Part shown: in pieces, positions 7,246-16,900 of the stretch | Position numbering within the stretch: the first letter of the stretch is position 1 | How the letters are laid out: every line of letters begins with the position of its first letter | NCBI GenBank assembly: GCA_902767365.1 | Contig: CACXGX010000072.1 | Span: forward strand, 1-45,440 | Direction of reading: 5' to 3' | From: an uncultured Erysipelotrichaceae bacterium | GTDB taxonomy: Bacteria; Bacillota_I; Bacilli_A; RF39; UBA660 | DNA: 45,440 nucleotides | The notes under the pieces: model-generated | Told to the model about the DNA's origin: nothing | Databases searched by the model: none | The model's input: the letters and a program-made list of their open reading frames with translations, nothing else | Made by a program: the position numbers and the translations under genes

Positions 7246-7273
7246 AAAAACAGTTTTAAAAACTGTTTTTTTA
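7246..7273 (+). terminator. Strong intrinsic terminator, right edge of the island
   Basis: AAAACAGTTTT and AAAACTGTTTT form a stem that continues into a T tract. It separates the decayed island from the conserved gene block starting with rarA. Confidence 0.85.
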
Positions 7274-7303
7274 ATTATATAATAGTTATAGGAAGTGATA
7301 ATT

Positions 7304-8629
7304 ATGGAACAGTCATCTTTATTTGAATTAGATAATAATGAGCCTTTAGCATCTCGTATGAGACCAATTAATTTGGATGAATTTGTTGGGCAAGGTCATT
7401 TAATTGGCAATGGTAAACTATTAAGAAAAATGATAGAAAGCGATAATATTTCTTCAATGATTTTTTGGGGACCACCAGGAGTTGGAAAAACAACATTAGC
7501 AAAAATAATTGCTAAACAAACTAAATCAGAATTTATTACTTTTTCTGCTGTTACTTCAGGAATAAAAGAAATAAAAAGTGTTATGGAGGATGCTGATAGA
7601 AATAAAAAATTAGGAATTAGAACTATTGTTTTTGTTGATGAAATACATAGATTTAATAAAGCTCAGCAGGATGCTTTTTTGCCTTTTGTTGAGAAGGGTT
7701 CTATTGTTTTGATTGGAGCAACTACTGAAAATCCATCTTTTGAAGTAAATAATGCTTTATTGTCTAGATGTAGAGTGTTTGTTTTGAAAGAATTATCTAG
7801 TGATGATATTATATCTTTATTAGAACGAGCATTAAAAGACAATAGAGGTTTTGGAAGAGAAAAAATTAATATATCACACGATAAATTAAAAATAATTGCA
7901 GATTTTGCTAATGGAGATGCGAGAAGTGCTTTAACTATTTTGGATATGATTATAATTAATGGTGAAGTTGATGATAATGGAGTTATTACTATTTCAAATG
8001 AAATAATTGAAGATTGTTTAACTAAAAAGACTTTATTGTATGATAAAAATGGAGAAGAACATTATAATATTATTTCAGCACTTCATAAGTCAATGAGAAA
8101 TAGCGATCCTGACGCTGCGGTTTATTGGCTTTCTAGAATGCTCGAAGCTGGAGAAGATCCTATATATTTGGCAAGAAGAATTTGTAGGTTTGCTAGCGAG
8201 GATATTGGTCTTGCTGATACTAATGCTTTAAATGTTGCAGTTAATGTTTATCATGCTTGTCATTTTATTGGTATGCCAGAATGTAGTGTTCATCTTACAG
8301 AGGCAGTTATATATATGTCTTTAGCACCTAAATCTAATTCTTGTTATACTGCTTATTTGTCTGCATCTAGTGATGCTAAAGAAATGTTAGCCGAGCCAGT
8401 TCCTTTAGTTATTAGAAATGCTCCAACTAAATTAATGAAAGAATTAGAGTATGGTAAAGGTTATCAATATGCTCATGATACTGATGATAAGTTAACTAAT
8501 ATGGAATGTCTCCCTCCATCATTAAAAAATAAAACATATTATAATCCTAGTAAACAGGGAAATGAAGTTAAGTTTAAAGAAAGATTAGAATCAATTAAAA
8601 AATGGAAAAATGAGCATAAAAACAATTAA
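7304..8629 (+). CDS. rarA: Replication-associated recombination protein A (RarA/MgsA), AAA+ ATPase
   Basis: RarA acts at stalled replication forks. The product is 441 residues, the usual length. Walker A is GPPGVGKTT (56-64), Walker B is [10 protein letters not shown] with D112-E113, and sensor 1 is GATTENPSF. The C-terminal tetramerisation region has the conserved [20 protein letters not shown] and the ending MECLPPSL. The start is ATG 7304 behind GGAAGTGAT; GTG at 7295 is part of that binding site. It is the first conserved gene after the island, so it marks the probable insertion boundary. The downstream gene mntP follows after 23 bases and may be cotranscribed. Confidence 0.97.
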   Translation: MEQSSLFELDNNEPLASRMRPINLDEFVGQGHLIGNGKLLRKMIESDNISSMIFWGPPGVGKTTLAKIIAKQTKSEFITFSAVTSGIKEIKSVMEDADRNKKLGIRTIVFVDEIHRFNKAQQDAFLPFVEKGSIVLIGATTENPSFEVNNALLSRCRVFVLKELSSDDIISLLERALKDNRGFGREKINISHDKLKIIADFANGDARSALTILDMIIINGEVDDNGVITISNEIIEDCLTKKTLLYDKNGEEHYNIISALHKSMRNSDPDAAVYWLSRMLEAGEDPIYLARRICRFASEDIGLADTNALNVAVNVYHACHFIGMPECSVHLTEAVIYMSLAPKSNSCYTAYLSASSDAKEMLAEPVPLVIRNAPTKLMKELEYGKGYQYAHDTDDKLTNMECLPPSLKNKTYYNPSKQGNEVKFKERLESIKKWKNEHKNN

Positions 8630-8652
8630 TAAATATTTTAGGGAGAATAAAA

Positions 8653-9213
8653 ATGAGTTTAATAGAATTATTACTTATTAGTATAGGTTTAGCAATGGAT
8701 GCTTTTGCTGTATCAATTTGTAAAGGTCTTTCGATAAAAAGTTTTGCTTTTAAAAAGGGAATACTTATTGGATTATATTTTGGGGTGTTTCAAGGATTTA
8801 TGCCTCTTATTGGATATCTACTTGGTACTTCTTTTGAAGATGTTATAACAAGTGTAGATCATTGGATAGCATTTATTGTATTATCTTTAATTGGTTTAAA
8901 TATGATTTATGAATCTTTTTCTAATGATAAAGAAAGTTATAATGATAAAGTTGATTTTAAAACAATGATTCCATTTGCTATTGCTACTAGTATTGATGCT
9001 TTAGCAGTTGGAATTACATTTGCTTTTTTGAAAGTTAATATTTTAATATCAGTTTTATTAATTGGTATTATAACTTTTATTCTATCTTTTATTGGAGTAA
9101 AAATAGGTAATAAATTTGGTAATAAGTTTGATAAAAAAGCTCAAATAATTGGAGGAATTATTTTAATAATTATTGGTTTAAAAATATTATTTGAGCATTT
9201 AGGTATAATATAG
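8653..9213 (+). CDS. mntP: Manganese efflux pump MntP
   Basis: This integral membrane protein of 186 residues exports Mn2+. Six membrane helices are predicted from hydrophobicity. The two repeat signature Asp motifs are visible: [15 protein letters not shown] in helix 1 and [13 protein letters not shown] in helix 4, arranged as the inverted repeats expected of the family. The binding site GGGAG precedes the ATG. It lies between rarA and a TfoX-like gene on the same strand with short gaps. No yybP-ykoY manganese riboswitch sequence is visible upstream, so metal control, if any, acts elsewhere. Confidence 0.93.
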   Translation: MSLIELLLISIGLAMDAFAVSICKGLSIKSFAFKKGILIGLYFGVFQGFMPLIGYLLGTSFEDVITSVDHWIAFIVLSLIGLNMIYESFSNDKESYNDKVDFKTMIPFAIATSIDALAVGITFAFLKVNILISVLLIGIITFILSFIGVKIGNKFGNKFDKKAQIIGGIILIIIGLKILFEHLGII

Positions 9214-9224
9214 GAGTTGATATA

Positions 9225-9515
9225 ATGGCATCTACAAAAGAATTTAGAGATTTTGTTTTAGAGCAACTAAGTATTATTGATGGTATTACTTGTAGACCGA
9301 TGATGGGGGAGTATTTGCTTTATTATAATGGTATACTTTTTGGTGGTATATATGATGATAGGTTACTTGTAAAAAAAGTTACTAGTAATATTGATTATGA
9401 TATGGAAGAGTCTTTTCCATATAAAGGGGCGAAATCAATGTATTTAGTAGATATAGATAATAAAGAGATATTAGAAGATATAGTATTAGATACTTGCAGA
9501 GATTTAATTAAATAA
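9225..9515 (+). CDS. TfoX/Sxy N-terminal domain protein
   Basis: This 96-residue protein has the TfoX_N pattern: F.L.QL....GI..R.MMGEYLLYYNG.LFGGI.DDRL.VK near residues 10-50 and YLVD in the second half. In gammaproteobacteria TfoX/Sxy domains regulate competence, but stand-alone short copies are widespread in Firmicutes with no known role. The binding site is GGAGTTGAT. The gene follows mntP by 11 bases, so the two are likely one transcript ending at the terminator at 9521. Confidence 0.85.
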   Translation: MASTKEFRDFVLEQLSIIDGITCRPMMGEYLLYYNGILFGGIYDDRLLVKKVTSNIDYDMEESFPYKGAKSMYLVDIDNKEILEDIVLDTCRDLIK

Positions 9516-9520
9516 TTATG

Positions 9521-9546
9521 AATAACAATTAATTGTTATTTTTTTT
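9521..9546 (+). terminator. Intrinsic terminator after the rarA-mntP-tfoX block
   Basis: AATAACAATT and AATTGTTATT are perfect inverted repeats followed by TTTTTT. A -10 box TATAAT (9549-9554) begins two bases after the T tract. Confidence 0.85.
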
Positions 9547-9570
9547 GATATAATATTTATGGAGGTATTT

Positions 9571-10113
9571 ATGGAAAATGTTGGGTTAAAAAAAGGGTAT
9601 TTAGAGTTAATGGATTATAGAGAAGATTATACTAGTATTTATGAAGAAGAAAAAAATAGGTTATTAGATATTTATAAAGATAAAATTAAATCAATAGATC
9701 ATGTTGGAAGTACAAGTATAAAAAATATTAAATCAAAACCAATTATAGATATTCTTATTCAAACAGATGACTTGGATGATTTTAAAAGGTATACTGAAAA
9801 AAATGTTGAAAGTGAAACTTATACAGTAAAAAAAGAACCTACTATGGGGGGAGATTATTTAATTAGAAAAGAAGAAGATGGTAAAGTTAAAGCATTTATT
9901 CATGTTTATAAAACAGGTGATATGAATGGTATAACATCTATTATGTTTAGAGATTATTTAAATTCACATGAAGATGAAAGAAAACGTTATGAAGATTTAA
10001 AAATGGAATTATATGAAAAATATAAGGATGATAGAACTAAATATACTTATGGAAAAGATCAATATATTAAGGGAGTTATAAAAAAAGCAATAGAAGAAAA
10101 GAATAATAAATAA
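9571..10113 (+). CDS. GrpB/UPF0157 family protein (nucleotidyltransferase fold)
   Basis: This 180-residue protein carries DHVGSTSIKNIKSKPIIDI (about 46-64), the GrpB family signature: a nucleotidyltransferase-like G-S motif with the downstream P-I-I-D acidic residue. A later FIHVY and FRDYL also fit. A GrpB domain occurs fused to CoaE dephospho-CoA kinase in some bacteria; stand-alone copies have no settled function. The start is ATG 9571 behind GGAGGT; the ATG at 9559 overlaps the binding site. A TATAAT (9549-9554) follows directly on the previous terminator. Confidence 0.88.
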   Translation: MENVGLKKGYLELMDYREDYTSIYEEEKNRLLDIYKDKIKSIDHVGSTSIKNIKSKPIIDILIQTDDLDDFKRYTEKNVESETYTVKKEPTMGGDYLIRKEEDGKVKAFIHVYKTGDMNGITSIMFRDYLNSHEDERKRYEDLKMELYEKYKDDRTKYTYGKDQYIKGVIKKAIEEKNNK

Positions 10114-10159
10114 TAATAATGAAATAAAAATTTGTCCATGGTTTAAAGGAAGTGATTAT

Positions 10160-10705
10160 ATGAAGAAAAAATATATGATAAGTAGAAGAAAATTTACTTC
10201 TAATACATATATGAGAGAAGCTATTGATTATGATATTGTTATTGTTAAAGAACAAGATTTATTTATTACTATAAAAAAGTATAAAAAGATGAGTGATACA
10301 TTTTCTCTTGTAGATTTAAAAGGTAATGAGAAAGTATATATTGATAATAACTATTATGTTGTAGAATTAACTCCTTTGAATGAAAATTATAATATTAGAT
10401 ACTATTATGATGATAAAAAGAAGTTTATTGATTATTATATAGATATTACTTTAGAAAATGGTGTTCTTTATAAAATGCCTTATTATATTGATTTATATCT
10501 TGATATTGTTCATTATCCTGAAGATAATATAAATAATTTTTGTGATGAAGATGAACTTGAAGATGCTCTACTTAATAAAATTATAAGTAAAAAAGATTAT
10601 GATATGGCATATAAAGTTGGAAATAAATTATTAAAAGAAATTGATAATAAATCTAATAAATATTTAAATATAGATGTTAAAAAATATATTGATAAATATT
10701 TTTAG
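10160..10705 (+). CDS. DUF402 family protein
   Basis: The product is 181 residues. The C-terminal half has the DUF402 pattern: YYIDITLENG, YYIDLYLDIV (about 110-120), then DEDELEDALLNKIISK..YDMAYK. Acidic residues D, D and E in these blocks correspond to the metal-binding site of characterised members, which include nucleoside-di/triphosphatases and an RNA-binding domain family. The substrate is not determined here. The binding site is GGAAGTGAT. The DUF4298 gene follows by 11 bases and is probably cotranscribed. Confidence 0.82.
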   Translation: MKKKYMISRRKFTSNTYMREAIDYDIVIVKEQDLFITIKKYKKMSDTFSLVDLKGNEKVYIDNNYYVVELTPLNENYNIRYYYDDKKKFIDYYIDITLENGVLYKMPYYIDLYLDIVHYPEDNINNFCDEDELEDALLNKIISKKDYDMAYKVGNKLLKEIDNKSNKYLNIDVKKYIDKYF

Positions 10706-10716
10706 TTTGGTGTTTT

Positions 10717-11019
10717 ATGATAGATAGAATAAATAAAAATGAAGAAAGATTAGATAGTATTATATTAATTTTAAAAACAATAGAAGAAGATTTGTCGATT
10801 TTTAAATCTAATAAAAAGAATATTGTTTTATTAAATAAATATTATGGAAGTAAAAATTGGTTTAAAGATAAAGAAGCATATGAAAATAATAAAATAGAAA
10901 AAATAAAAGCAGGAGTTTTAAGTGAAGATGCTGTTTGGAATATGAATGAAGAACTAGATAGTTTAATTTTTGAAATGAAACGTATTGTAGATGATTATTA
11001 TTCTAGTAAAAAAGAGTAA
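10717..11019 (+). CDS. DUF4298 family protein
   Basis: This 100-residue, mostly helical, charged protein has the family signature LNKYYGSKNWFKDKEAYE (about 45-62), followed by KAGVLSEDAVWNM. No function is known for the family. It has no membrane segment. It follows the DUF402 gene closely (GGTG binding site). Between its end and the next promoter lies a 20-codon scrap (KLKKLINSDGVIWYEDWK), possibly the end of a lost gene. Confidence 0.8.
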   Translation: MIDRINKNEERLDSIILILKTIEEDLSIFKSNKKNIVLLNKYYGSKNWFKDKEAYENNKIEKIKAGVLSEDAVWNMNEELDSLIFEMKRIVDDYYSSKKE

Positions 11020-11127
11020 TATTATTTCGTTTAGTATAAAGAATTAAAAAGTGAAAAGGTTATTTAGATTAATCTTTAAAACTTAAAAAACTTATTAATA
11101 GTGATGGTGTTATTTGGTATGAAGATT

Positions 11128-11157
11128 GGAAGTAATAATTTACTTTCTTTTTTTTTG
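11128..11157 (+). terminator. Intrinsic terminator
   Basis: GGAAGTAA and TTACTTTC pair around a TAAT loop and lead into nine T residues. The extended -10 box of the next gene (11158-11166) directly abuts the T tract. Confidence 0.75.
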
Positions 11158-11166
11158 TGTTATAAT
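11158..11166 (+). promoter_or_regulatory. Extended -10 promoter of the LtaS-like gene
   Basis: TGTTATAAT lies 30 bases before the ATG at 11197 with no gap after the preceding terminator. Confidence 0.65.
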
Positions 11167-11196
11167 ATATAAGGAATGTAGTAGGAAGTGTATTAT

Positions 11197-13179
11197 ATGA
11201 AAAAAAATGTTAGTTTTAAAGAAAGTTTATTTGATAGTATTAAGAAGATATCTCTATGGTTTTTAATTATTTTATTTTTAGAATTATCTTTTATTATAAT
11301 TATGAAAAGTAAAATTGAATTAGATAATATTCTTTTTATTTTACTTTTTGATATTATATTATCGTCTTTTCTTTCTATTTTATCTAATATATTTAAACAG
11401 AAAATTAATTATTTTAATACATCTTTTATTTTATTGATATTAGGAGTTTTGTTTTCAATTCAATGTGTTTTTTATGATGTTTTTAAAGTATATTTTTCTC
11501 TTAATAATTTGGGCTTAAGTGATCAAATTACTAGTTTTATGGGGAAGACTTTTTCAGCAATTTTTAGTAATATATTTAATATTTTAGTATTTATGTTACC
11601 ATTTATTTTGTATGTAATATTTCATAAAAAAATTGGTGCTAATATGAATAATAAATTTAATTATTTAATATTTGTTATTTTTCTTGCTTTAAGTATTCCT
11701 TTATTTTATTTTGATATTTATTCTAGTAAAGGTGTAATCAATGGGGCTTATGATTTATATTATAATGTCGATGAAATATCATTAAATATAAATAAGTTTG
11801 GTATTGTTAATAGTTATTTAATTGATTTTAGAAGATTATTATTTGGATTTGTTCCAGAAAAAATAGATTTTATTGATATGGATAGTATTGGAAAAGATGA
11901 GAAACCAGTTGAGAAGCCTGTTGATGATCCGGTTGAAGAACCAGTTGTATATGAGCCTAATACTGTAAAATTGAATTTAGATAAACAAACTTCATCTTCT
12001 AGTATTAAAAAGATTAATTTGTATGTTGCAAATGATAATGGTACGATGAAAAATCAATATACTGGTTTATTTAAAGGTTATAATTTAGTTTATATTACTG
12101 CTGAAAGTTTTTATCAGATAGGTGTTTCTAAAGATCTTACTCCAACACTTTATAAACTTACTCATTCTGGGTTAATATTTGATAATTATTATACCCCTAA
12201 TGCTTTATCAACGATTGGTGGAGAATTTCAATCATTAACTGGGTTATATCCTGATTCCTCTATTTTAAAAAGATGGAGAACTGGTAATAACTATTTTCCA
12301 TATGGTCTTGCAACTGTTTTTAGAAATCTTGGTTATAATACTTATGCATATCATGATAATTCATATACTTTCCAAGATAGACATAAATATTTAAAGAGTC
12401 AAGGTTTTACTAATTATTTAGGATGCTACAATGGACTTGAAAAAAGAATGAATTGTAAAAGATGGCCACAAAGCGATGATGAAATGATGCAAGTTACAAT
12501 TCCTGATTATATTAATAGTGATAAACCATTTTTAGCATATTATATGACAGTATCTGGACACTTTGCTTATACTTTTAGTGATAATTCAATGGCTTCTAAA
12601 CATAAGAATGAAGTTAAAGATTTAAGTGTTGGACAAAATGCTAAAGCATATGTTGCTACTCAAATTGAACTTGATAGAGCTCTTGAAAGATTATTAAATG
12701 AACTTGAAAAAGCAGGTAAACTTGATAATACTGTAATTGTTTTATTAGCTGATCATTATCCATATGAACTTGATATGAATTCAATTAATAGTTTATCTAA
12801 TTATAAAAGAGATGAAGTAGTAGAGGTAAATCATAATTCGTTAATATTATGGAATAGTAAAATGGAAGATACACATATAGCTAAACCTTGTATGTCAAGT
12901 GATGTATTACCAACAGTATATAATTTATTCGGTGTGGATTATGATTCTAGATTGTTTACTGGTAGGGATATTTTATCCGATTCTTTAGGAATTGCAATAA
13001 TGAGAAATCATAGTTGGGTAACAGATAAAGGAACATATTTTGCTGGTTCAAAGAAATTTGTAGGAGAGACAGATTTACCTGATAATTATGTAAATAATAT
13101 AAACACGTTAGTTAATAATAGATTAAATATTGCTAAATTAATTTTAGAAACTGATTATTATAAGTACTTATTTAAATAG
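11197..13179 (+). CDS. LtaS-like membrane sulfatase (lipoteichoic acid synthase family)
   Basis: This 660-residue protein has about five N-terminal membrane helices (residues 1-190), a Pro/Glu-rich spacer (EKPVEKPVDDPVEEPV) and an extracellular alkaline-phosphatase-superfamily domain. Domain motifs include LVYITAESFYQ (first metal-binding acidic residue), STIGGEF (Thr nucleophile position of LtaS), SGHFAY, and VIVLLADHYPY with the D-H metal ligands. Family members polymerise glycerol phosphate from phosphatidylglycerol or add phosphoglycerol to glycans. Which activity applies here is not decided, and the lineage may make an unusual anionic polymer. The start is ATG 11197 behind TAGGAAGTG; a GTG at 11188 is inside that site. 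Confidence 0.88.
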   Translation: MKKNVSFKESLFDSIKKISLWFLIILFLELSFIIIMKSKIELDNILFILLFDIILSSFLSILSNIFKQKINYFNTSFILLILGVLFSIQCVFYDVFKVYFSLNNLGLSDQITSFMGKTFSAIFSNIFNILVFMLPFILYVIFHKKIGANMNNKFNYLIFVIFLALSIPLFYFDIYSSKGVINGAYDLYYNVDEISLNINKFGIVNSYLIDFRRLLFGFVPEKIDFIDMDSIGKDEKPVEKPVDDPVEEPVVYEPNTVKLNLDKQTSSSSIKKINLYVANDNGTMKNQYTGLFKGYNLVYITAESFYQIGVSKDLTPTLYKLTHSGLIFDNYYTPNALSTIGGEFQSLTGLYPDSSILKRWRTGNNYFPYGLATVFRNLGYNTYAYHDNSYTFQDRHKYLKSQGFTNYLGCYNGLEKRMNCKRWPQSDDEMMQVTIPDYINSDKPFLAYYMTVSGHFAYTFSDNSMASKHKNEVKDLSVGQNAKAYVATQIELDRALERLLNELEKAGKLDNTVIVLLADHYPYELDMNSINSLSNYKRDEVVEVNHNSLILWNSKMEDTHIAKPCMSSDVLPTVYNLFGVDYDSRLFTGRDILSDSLGIAIMRNHSWVTDKGTYFAGSKKFVGETDLPDNYVNNINTLVNNRLNIAKLILETDYYKYLFK

Positions 13180-13233
13180 ATATTTGATTAAAGTTACTAG
13201 ATGTTTTATAATATATATGTATAGGAGTTAAAT

Positions 13234-14022
13234 ATGAGTAAAAAGAATATTGAATGTGAATATTGTCATACTTTGATAAGTGAAGATGATGTTAAATGTC
13301 CACAATGTGGGGCAAATTGTAGTAATGTAATTAAAAAATATAGAGAAGAACAAGAGAAAAAAGAAAAAGAAGAAAAAGATGAAGCTTTAAAGACTTTAAA
13401 TACTTTTGTTCAGGGGAATAGAAAGATTGGATCAATTTTTATAATTTTCTTCTTTATTATTTTTATAACAATATTTGGAACTGTTTTCTTCCAAATATTT
13501 CGCAATTTTAATAATAGAAGTAATATAAATAACAATAATACAATTATTGAAAAGAATGATAATAAAATTCAAGAACCTGTTGTAGAAGATGAGAAAGTTG
13601 TTGTAAAATATAATGAAATGGCTTCTACAAAGAAGATGAATGTTATATTAGATGGGTATGAGTTGTTTGAATATCATTCAGATCATTTTGAACAACATAA
13701 TACTCCAAAGGGATATCAAAAAATAGCATTCCATTTTAGTGTTGAAAATTTGGATGATTATAGTTTGAGTGGATATTCTTTGATTCAATTAACTGCAGAT
13801 GATACAAATGTTGAAAAATGTAGTATAGAGTTGTCTGCTGGTTTTGAAGAAGTTGTTAAGGGTAAAGCTAAATATGAGTCTGTTGTTGATTCTTTTATTG
13901 GAAGTGGTAAAACTTTGAAAGGTTATGCTGGGTTCTTAGTTCCAACTGATAAGAAGGAATTAAAGTTTTATATTGGTGAAGATATAACTATAACAATGGA
14001 TAATCCTGCATATAAAGAATAA
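13234..14022 (+). CDS. Zinc-ribbon membrane protein with extracellular DUF4352-like domain
   Basis: The product is 262 residues. The N-terminus has a zinc ribbon, CEYC-x(10)-CPQC. A charged coiled segment (KKYREEQEKKEKEEK) and one membrane helix (about 68-90) follow, then an Asn-rich linker and a beta-rich outer domain with IAFHFSVENLDD, resembling DUF4352/DUF5067 immunoglobulin-like domains. The ribbon would be cytoplasmic and the beta domain outside. The function is unknown. A second protein with the same plan of ribbon plus membrane segments is encoded at 31171. It is followed by a terminator at 14021. Confidence 0.7.
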   Translation: MSKKNIECEYCHTLISEDDVKCPQCGANCSNVIKKYREEQEKKEKEEKDEALKTLNTFVQGNRKIGSIFIIFFFIIFITIFGTVFFQIFRNFNNRSNINNNNTIIEKNDNKIQEPVVEDEKVVVKYNEMASTKKMNVILDGYELFEYHSDHFEQHNTPKGYQKIAFHFSVENLDDYSLSGYSLIQLTADDTNVEKCSIELSAGFEEVVKGKAKYESVVDSFIGSGKTLKGYAGFLVPTDKKELKFYIGEDITITMDNPAYKE

Positions 14023-14043
14023 GAGCTTTGGCTCTTTTTTTAA
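14021..14043 (+). terminator. Intrinsic terminator
   Basis: AAGAGC and GCTCTT with a TTTG loop, then T residues; it overlaps the stop codon of the upstream gene. Confidence 0.85.
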
Positions 14044-14061
14044 GGTTAGAGAGGTGTATTT

Positions 14062-15420
14062 ATGAAGATAATAATCGCTGGTGTTGGTAAACTTGGAGAA
14101 TACCTTGCTAAGGAATTATCTCTTGATGGGAATGAAATAACTATTATAGATTATAGAGTATTTGATAATAAAGCATTAGTTAATAATGAAGATGTTTATT
14201 ATATTAATGGTAATGCTTTAGATTCTAATATTCTTTTAGATGCTGGTGTACGTGATGCTGATTTATTGATTAGTGTTATGGATAAAGATGAAAAAAATAT
14301 TATGTGTTGTTTTTTAGGTAAAAAATTAGGAGTTAAGAAAACTATAGCTCGTGTTAGAACTCCAGAGTATTCTTCTTCTATTAATTTGCTTAAGGAAGAT
14401 TTGGGCCTTTCTATGACGATTAATCCAGAATATATGACAGCAGCTCATATAGCAAGAATTTTAAGTATTCCTAGTGCCTTAGACTCTATTTCTTTCTTTA
14501 AGGGAAGAGTATCAATGGTTTCTATTAAGGTTAAAGAGAAAAGCCCTTTAATAGGTTTAACTATTACTGGGTTGTCTAAAAAATTAAAGAAGAGAGTTAT
14601 TATTTGTGCAATTGAAAGAAATAATGAAACAATTATTCCTAAAGGTAATCAGAAACTTGAATTAGGAGATAAAATATATATAACTGGTACAAGAGATCAA
14701 ATATTATCATTTTTGCAGTTTGTAAATTTGGTATTAGAGAAGACAAAAAAGGTTTTGATTGGGGGAGGTTCTAATACTGGTGTTTATCTTGCTCAAATGT
14801 TAATTGAGATGGGAATGTATGTTAAAATTATTGAAATTAATGAAGGAAGATGTAGAGAATTAAGTGAGTTATTACCTAAAGTTTTAGTTATTAATGGAGA
14901 TGTTTCTAATCAAAATTTATTATATGAAGAAGGAATTGAAAATTATGATTCTTTTGTATCACTTAATAATATAGACGAAGAAAATATCGTTCATTCTATG
15001 TTTGCTAAAGGTATTAATATACCTACAGTTATTGCTAAAGTTAATCATATTAATCTTGATGGTGTGTTAGAAAGAGCGGATATTGATACTGTTGTAACAC
15101 CTCATAAAATTGCATGTAATCAAATTGTTAGATATATTAGAGCAATGCAAAATAGTAGTAATAGTAGTTGTGAATCTATATATAAATTTGGAGAAGATAA
15201 ATTTTTAATGTTGGAATATAATGTTAAACATGGTTTTAAAGGTTTAAATGTTAAATTAAGAAATTTAAAACTTGTTAATGATATTTTGGTTGTAGCTATA
15301 TTGAGGGGAAGAAATATTATTTTCCCAACAGGTAATGATGAAATAAAAGAAAAAGATGATCTTATTATTGTTACTTCTCAAGAAAATAATATTAAAGATT
15401 TAAATGATATTTTGGTGTAG
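14062..15420 (+). CDS. trkA: Trk potassium uptake regulatory subunit TrkA
   Basis: This cytoplasmic gating ring protein of 452 residues has two RCK units. Each unit has a Rossmann NAD-binding half (first MKIIIAGVGKLGEYLAKEL, second VLIGGGSNTGVYLAQ at about 230) and a TrkA_C half (for example SPLIGLTITGLSKKL). It controls the TrkH channel encoded immediately downstream. The two genes are 3 bases apart and surely cotranscribed. The ATG is behind GAGAGGTGT. The full tandem length matches the Trk rather than the single-unit Ktr type. Confidence 0.95.
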   Translation: MKIIIAGVGKLGEYLAKELSLDGNEITIIDYRVFDNKALVNNEDVYYINGNALDSNILLDAGVRDADLLISVMDKDEKNIMCCFLGKKLGVKKTIARVRTPEYSSSINLLKEDLGLSMTINPEYMTAAHIARILSIPSALDSISFFKGRVSMVSIKVKEKSPLIGLTITGLSKKLKKRVIICAIERNNETIIPKGNQKLELGDKIYITGTRDQILSFLQFVNLVLEKTKKVLIGGGSNTGVYLAQMLIEMGMYVKIIEINEGRCRELSELLPKVLVINGDVSNQNLLYEEGIENYDSFVSLNNIDEENIVHSMFAKGINIPTVIAKVNHINLDGVLERADIDTVVTPHKIACNQIVRYIRAMQNSSNSSCESIYKFGEDKFLMLEYNVKHGFKGLNVKLRNLKLVNDILVVAILRGRNIIFPTGNDEIKEKDDLIIVTSQENNIKDLNDILV

Positions 15421-15423
15421 AAT

Positions 15424-16839
15424 ATGAGAAATAAGTTAATATATAAATATATTGGTAAAGTATTAGTTGGATATTCATTTTTACTTTTGATACCATTTGT
15501 TGTTGGATTATTTTTTAAAGAGTTTACATATTCATTTTTAATATGTTCTTTTTTTACTATTTTACTTGGTTTTTTACTTGGAAAAATGAAAACTGAAAAG
15601 AAGTATTTATATGCAAGAGATGGTTTTAAAATAGTTACTTTATCTTGGATTTTTATAAGTATTATAGGTTCTTTTCCTATAATGGTCGATACGAAAATTT
15701 CTTTTGTTGATGCTTTATTTGAGTCAATCTCTGGATTTACTACTACTGGTGCAACAATTTTTGATAATCCTGAAATACTTTCAAAAAGTATATTGTTTTG
15801 GCGTGATTTTATGCATTTTATTGGTGGTATGGGTGTTCTTGCTTTTGCAATGGCTATTATCCCACTTGCTAAGAATGATAAGTCAATGTATCTTTTAAAG
15901 GCTGAAATGCCTGGACCTACTGTTTCTAAATTATTTCCTAGCATTAAAAAAACATTATATTGTTTATATGGTATTTATTTTGGGTTAACAATTATTGAAA
16001 TTATCTTATTATTAATTGGTGGAATGCCAGTGTTTGATAGTATTTTAATTTCTATGGGTACTGCTGGTACTGGAGGATTTAGTCCACTTGTAACTAGTTG
16101 TGGTACTTATTCTGTATTTGCAAAATCTATTGTAGCTTTATTTATGTTTTTGTTTGGAGTTAATTTTAATATTTATTTTTTAATATTGTTAAAAAATTTT
16201 AAATCTATTTTTAAAAGCGAAGAATTAAAAGTATATACTGGTTTATATTTATTTACAGTATTTTTATTGTTTATTAATTCTTTGTCTCTTTTTAATGGTG
16301 TAGGGGAAGCCTTATTAAATGGTTTTTTTAATGCTAGTTCGTTTATATCTAGTACTGGTTATAGTATAAGTAATGTTAATGTTTATCCAACAATATGTAG
16401 AATTTGGTTATTATTTATTATGGTTGTTTCAGCATGTGCGGGAAGCACTTGTGGTGGATTTAAAGTTGCCCGTTTAGTCTTAATATTTAAAATAATAAAA
16501 AGAGATATTCAGAAAATGGTTCATCCTAATTGTGTTAAAACGATTACTTTTGAAGGAAAAAAAGTAGAAGAAGAAACATTAAATAGTACAAAGAGTTTTA
16601 TGTTTTTATATATTATTTTAATTCTACTAATACTATTTGTAGTTGGACTTGATGGACTTCCTTTAGAAACATCTATTAATGCAGTTTTTACTACTTTTGG
16701 TAATGTAGGTTTATATTTTGATATACCTAATTTTAATATATTTAGTGATGTTTCTAAAATTGCTATGTCACTTGGAATGCTTTTAGGTAGATTAGAAATA
16801 TATCCAATTATTGCTCTTTTAATAAATAGAAAAGATTAA
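15424..16839 (+). CDS. trkH: Trk potassium transporter membrane subunit TrkH
   Basis: This 471-residue K+ channel-like transporter shows all four pseudo-repeat selectivity filters: SGFTTTGAT, GTAGTGGFS, FISSTGYS and TTFGNVGLY. Between repeats 3 and 4 is the SACAGSTCGGFKVAR segment typical of the intramembrane loop region. It starts 3 bases after the trkA stop, with the weak site TTTGGTGTAG inside the trkA end, so translation is probably coupled. The organism thus takes up K+ with a Trk system. The pair ends at the terminator at 16828. Confidence 0.96.
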   Translation: MRNKLIYKYIGKVLVGYSFLLLIPFVVGLFFKEFTYSFLICSFFTILLGFLLGKMKTEKKYLYARDGFKIVTLSWIFISIIGSFPIMVDTKISFVDALFESISGFTTTGATIFDNPEILSKSILFWRDFMHFIGGMGVLAFAMAIIPLAKNDKSMYLLKAEMPGPTVSKLFPSIKKTLYCLYGIYFGLTIIEIILLLIGGMPVFDSILISMGTAGTGGFSPLVTSCGTYSVFAKSIVALFMFLFGVNFNIYFLILLKNFKSIFKSEELKVYTGLYLFTVFLLFINSLSLFNGVGEALLNGFFNASSFISSTGYSISNVNVYPTICRIWLLFIMVVSACAGSTCGGFKVARLVLIFKIIKRDIQKMVHPNCVKTITFEGKKVEEETLNSTKSFMFLYIILILLILFVVGLDGLPLETSINAVFTTFGNVGLYFDIPNFNIFSDVSKIAMSLGMLLGRLEIYPIIALLINRKD

Positions 16840-16857
16840 GTTCTTTTCTTTTTTTTG
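16828..16857 (+). terminator. Intrinsic terminator after trkAH
   Basis: AGAAAAGA (16828-16835) and TCTTTTCT (16842-16849) pair around TTAAGT, followed by T residues. The stem includes the last codons and stop of trkH. Confidence 0.75.
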
Positions 16858-16900
16858 TTTAATTTTTTTTAATTTGGGCAATCTATTAATGAGGTTGATT

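Noticed and set aside
11066..11133. Short coding scrap KLKKLINSDGVIWYEDWK before the terminator at 11128
   Set aside because: Only about 20 codons with no start; it may be the end of a lost gene but is too short to call.
15378..15944. Long minus-strand open frame of 188 codons opposite trkH
   Set aside because: It lies antisense to clear TrkA/TrkH motifs, with no binding site and a composition typical of a shadow frame. Similar shadows at 4035-4238, 23876-24190, 25610-25924, 31266-31673 and 44081-44296 were dropped for the same reason.
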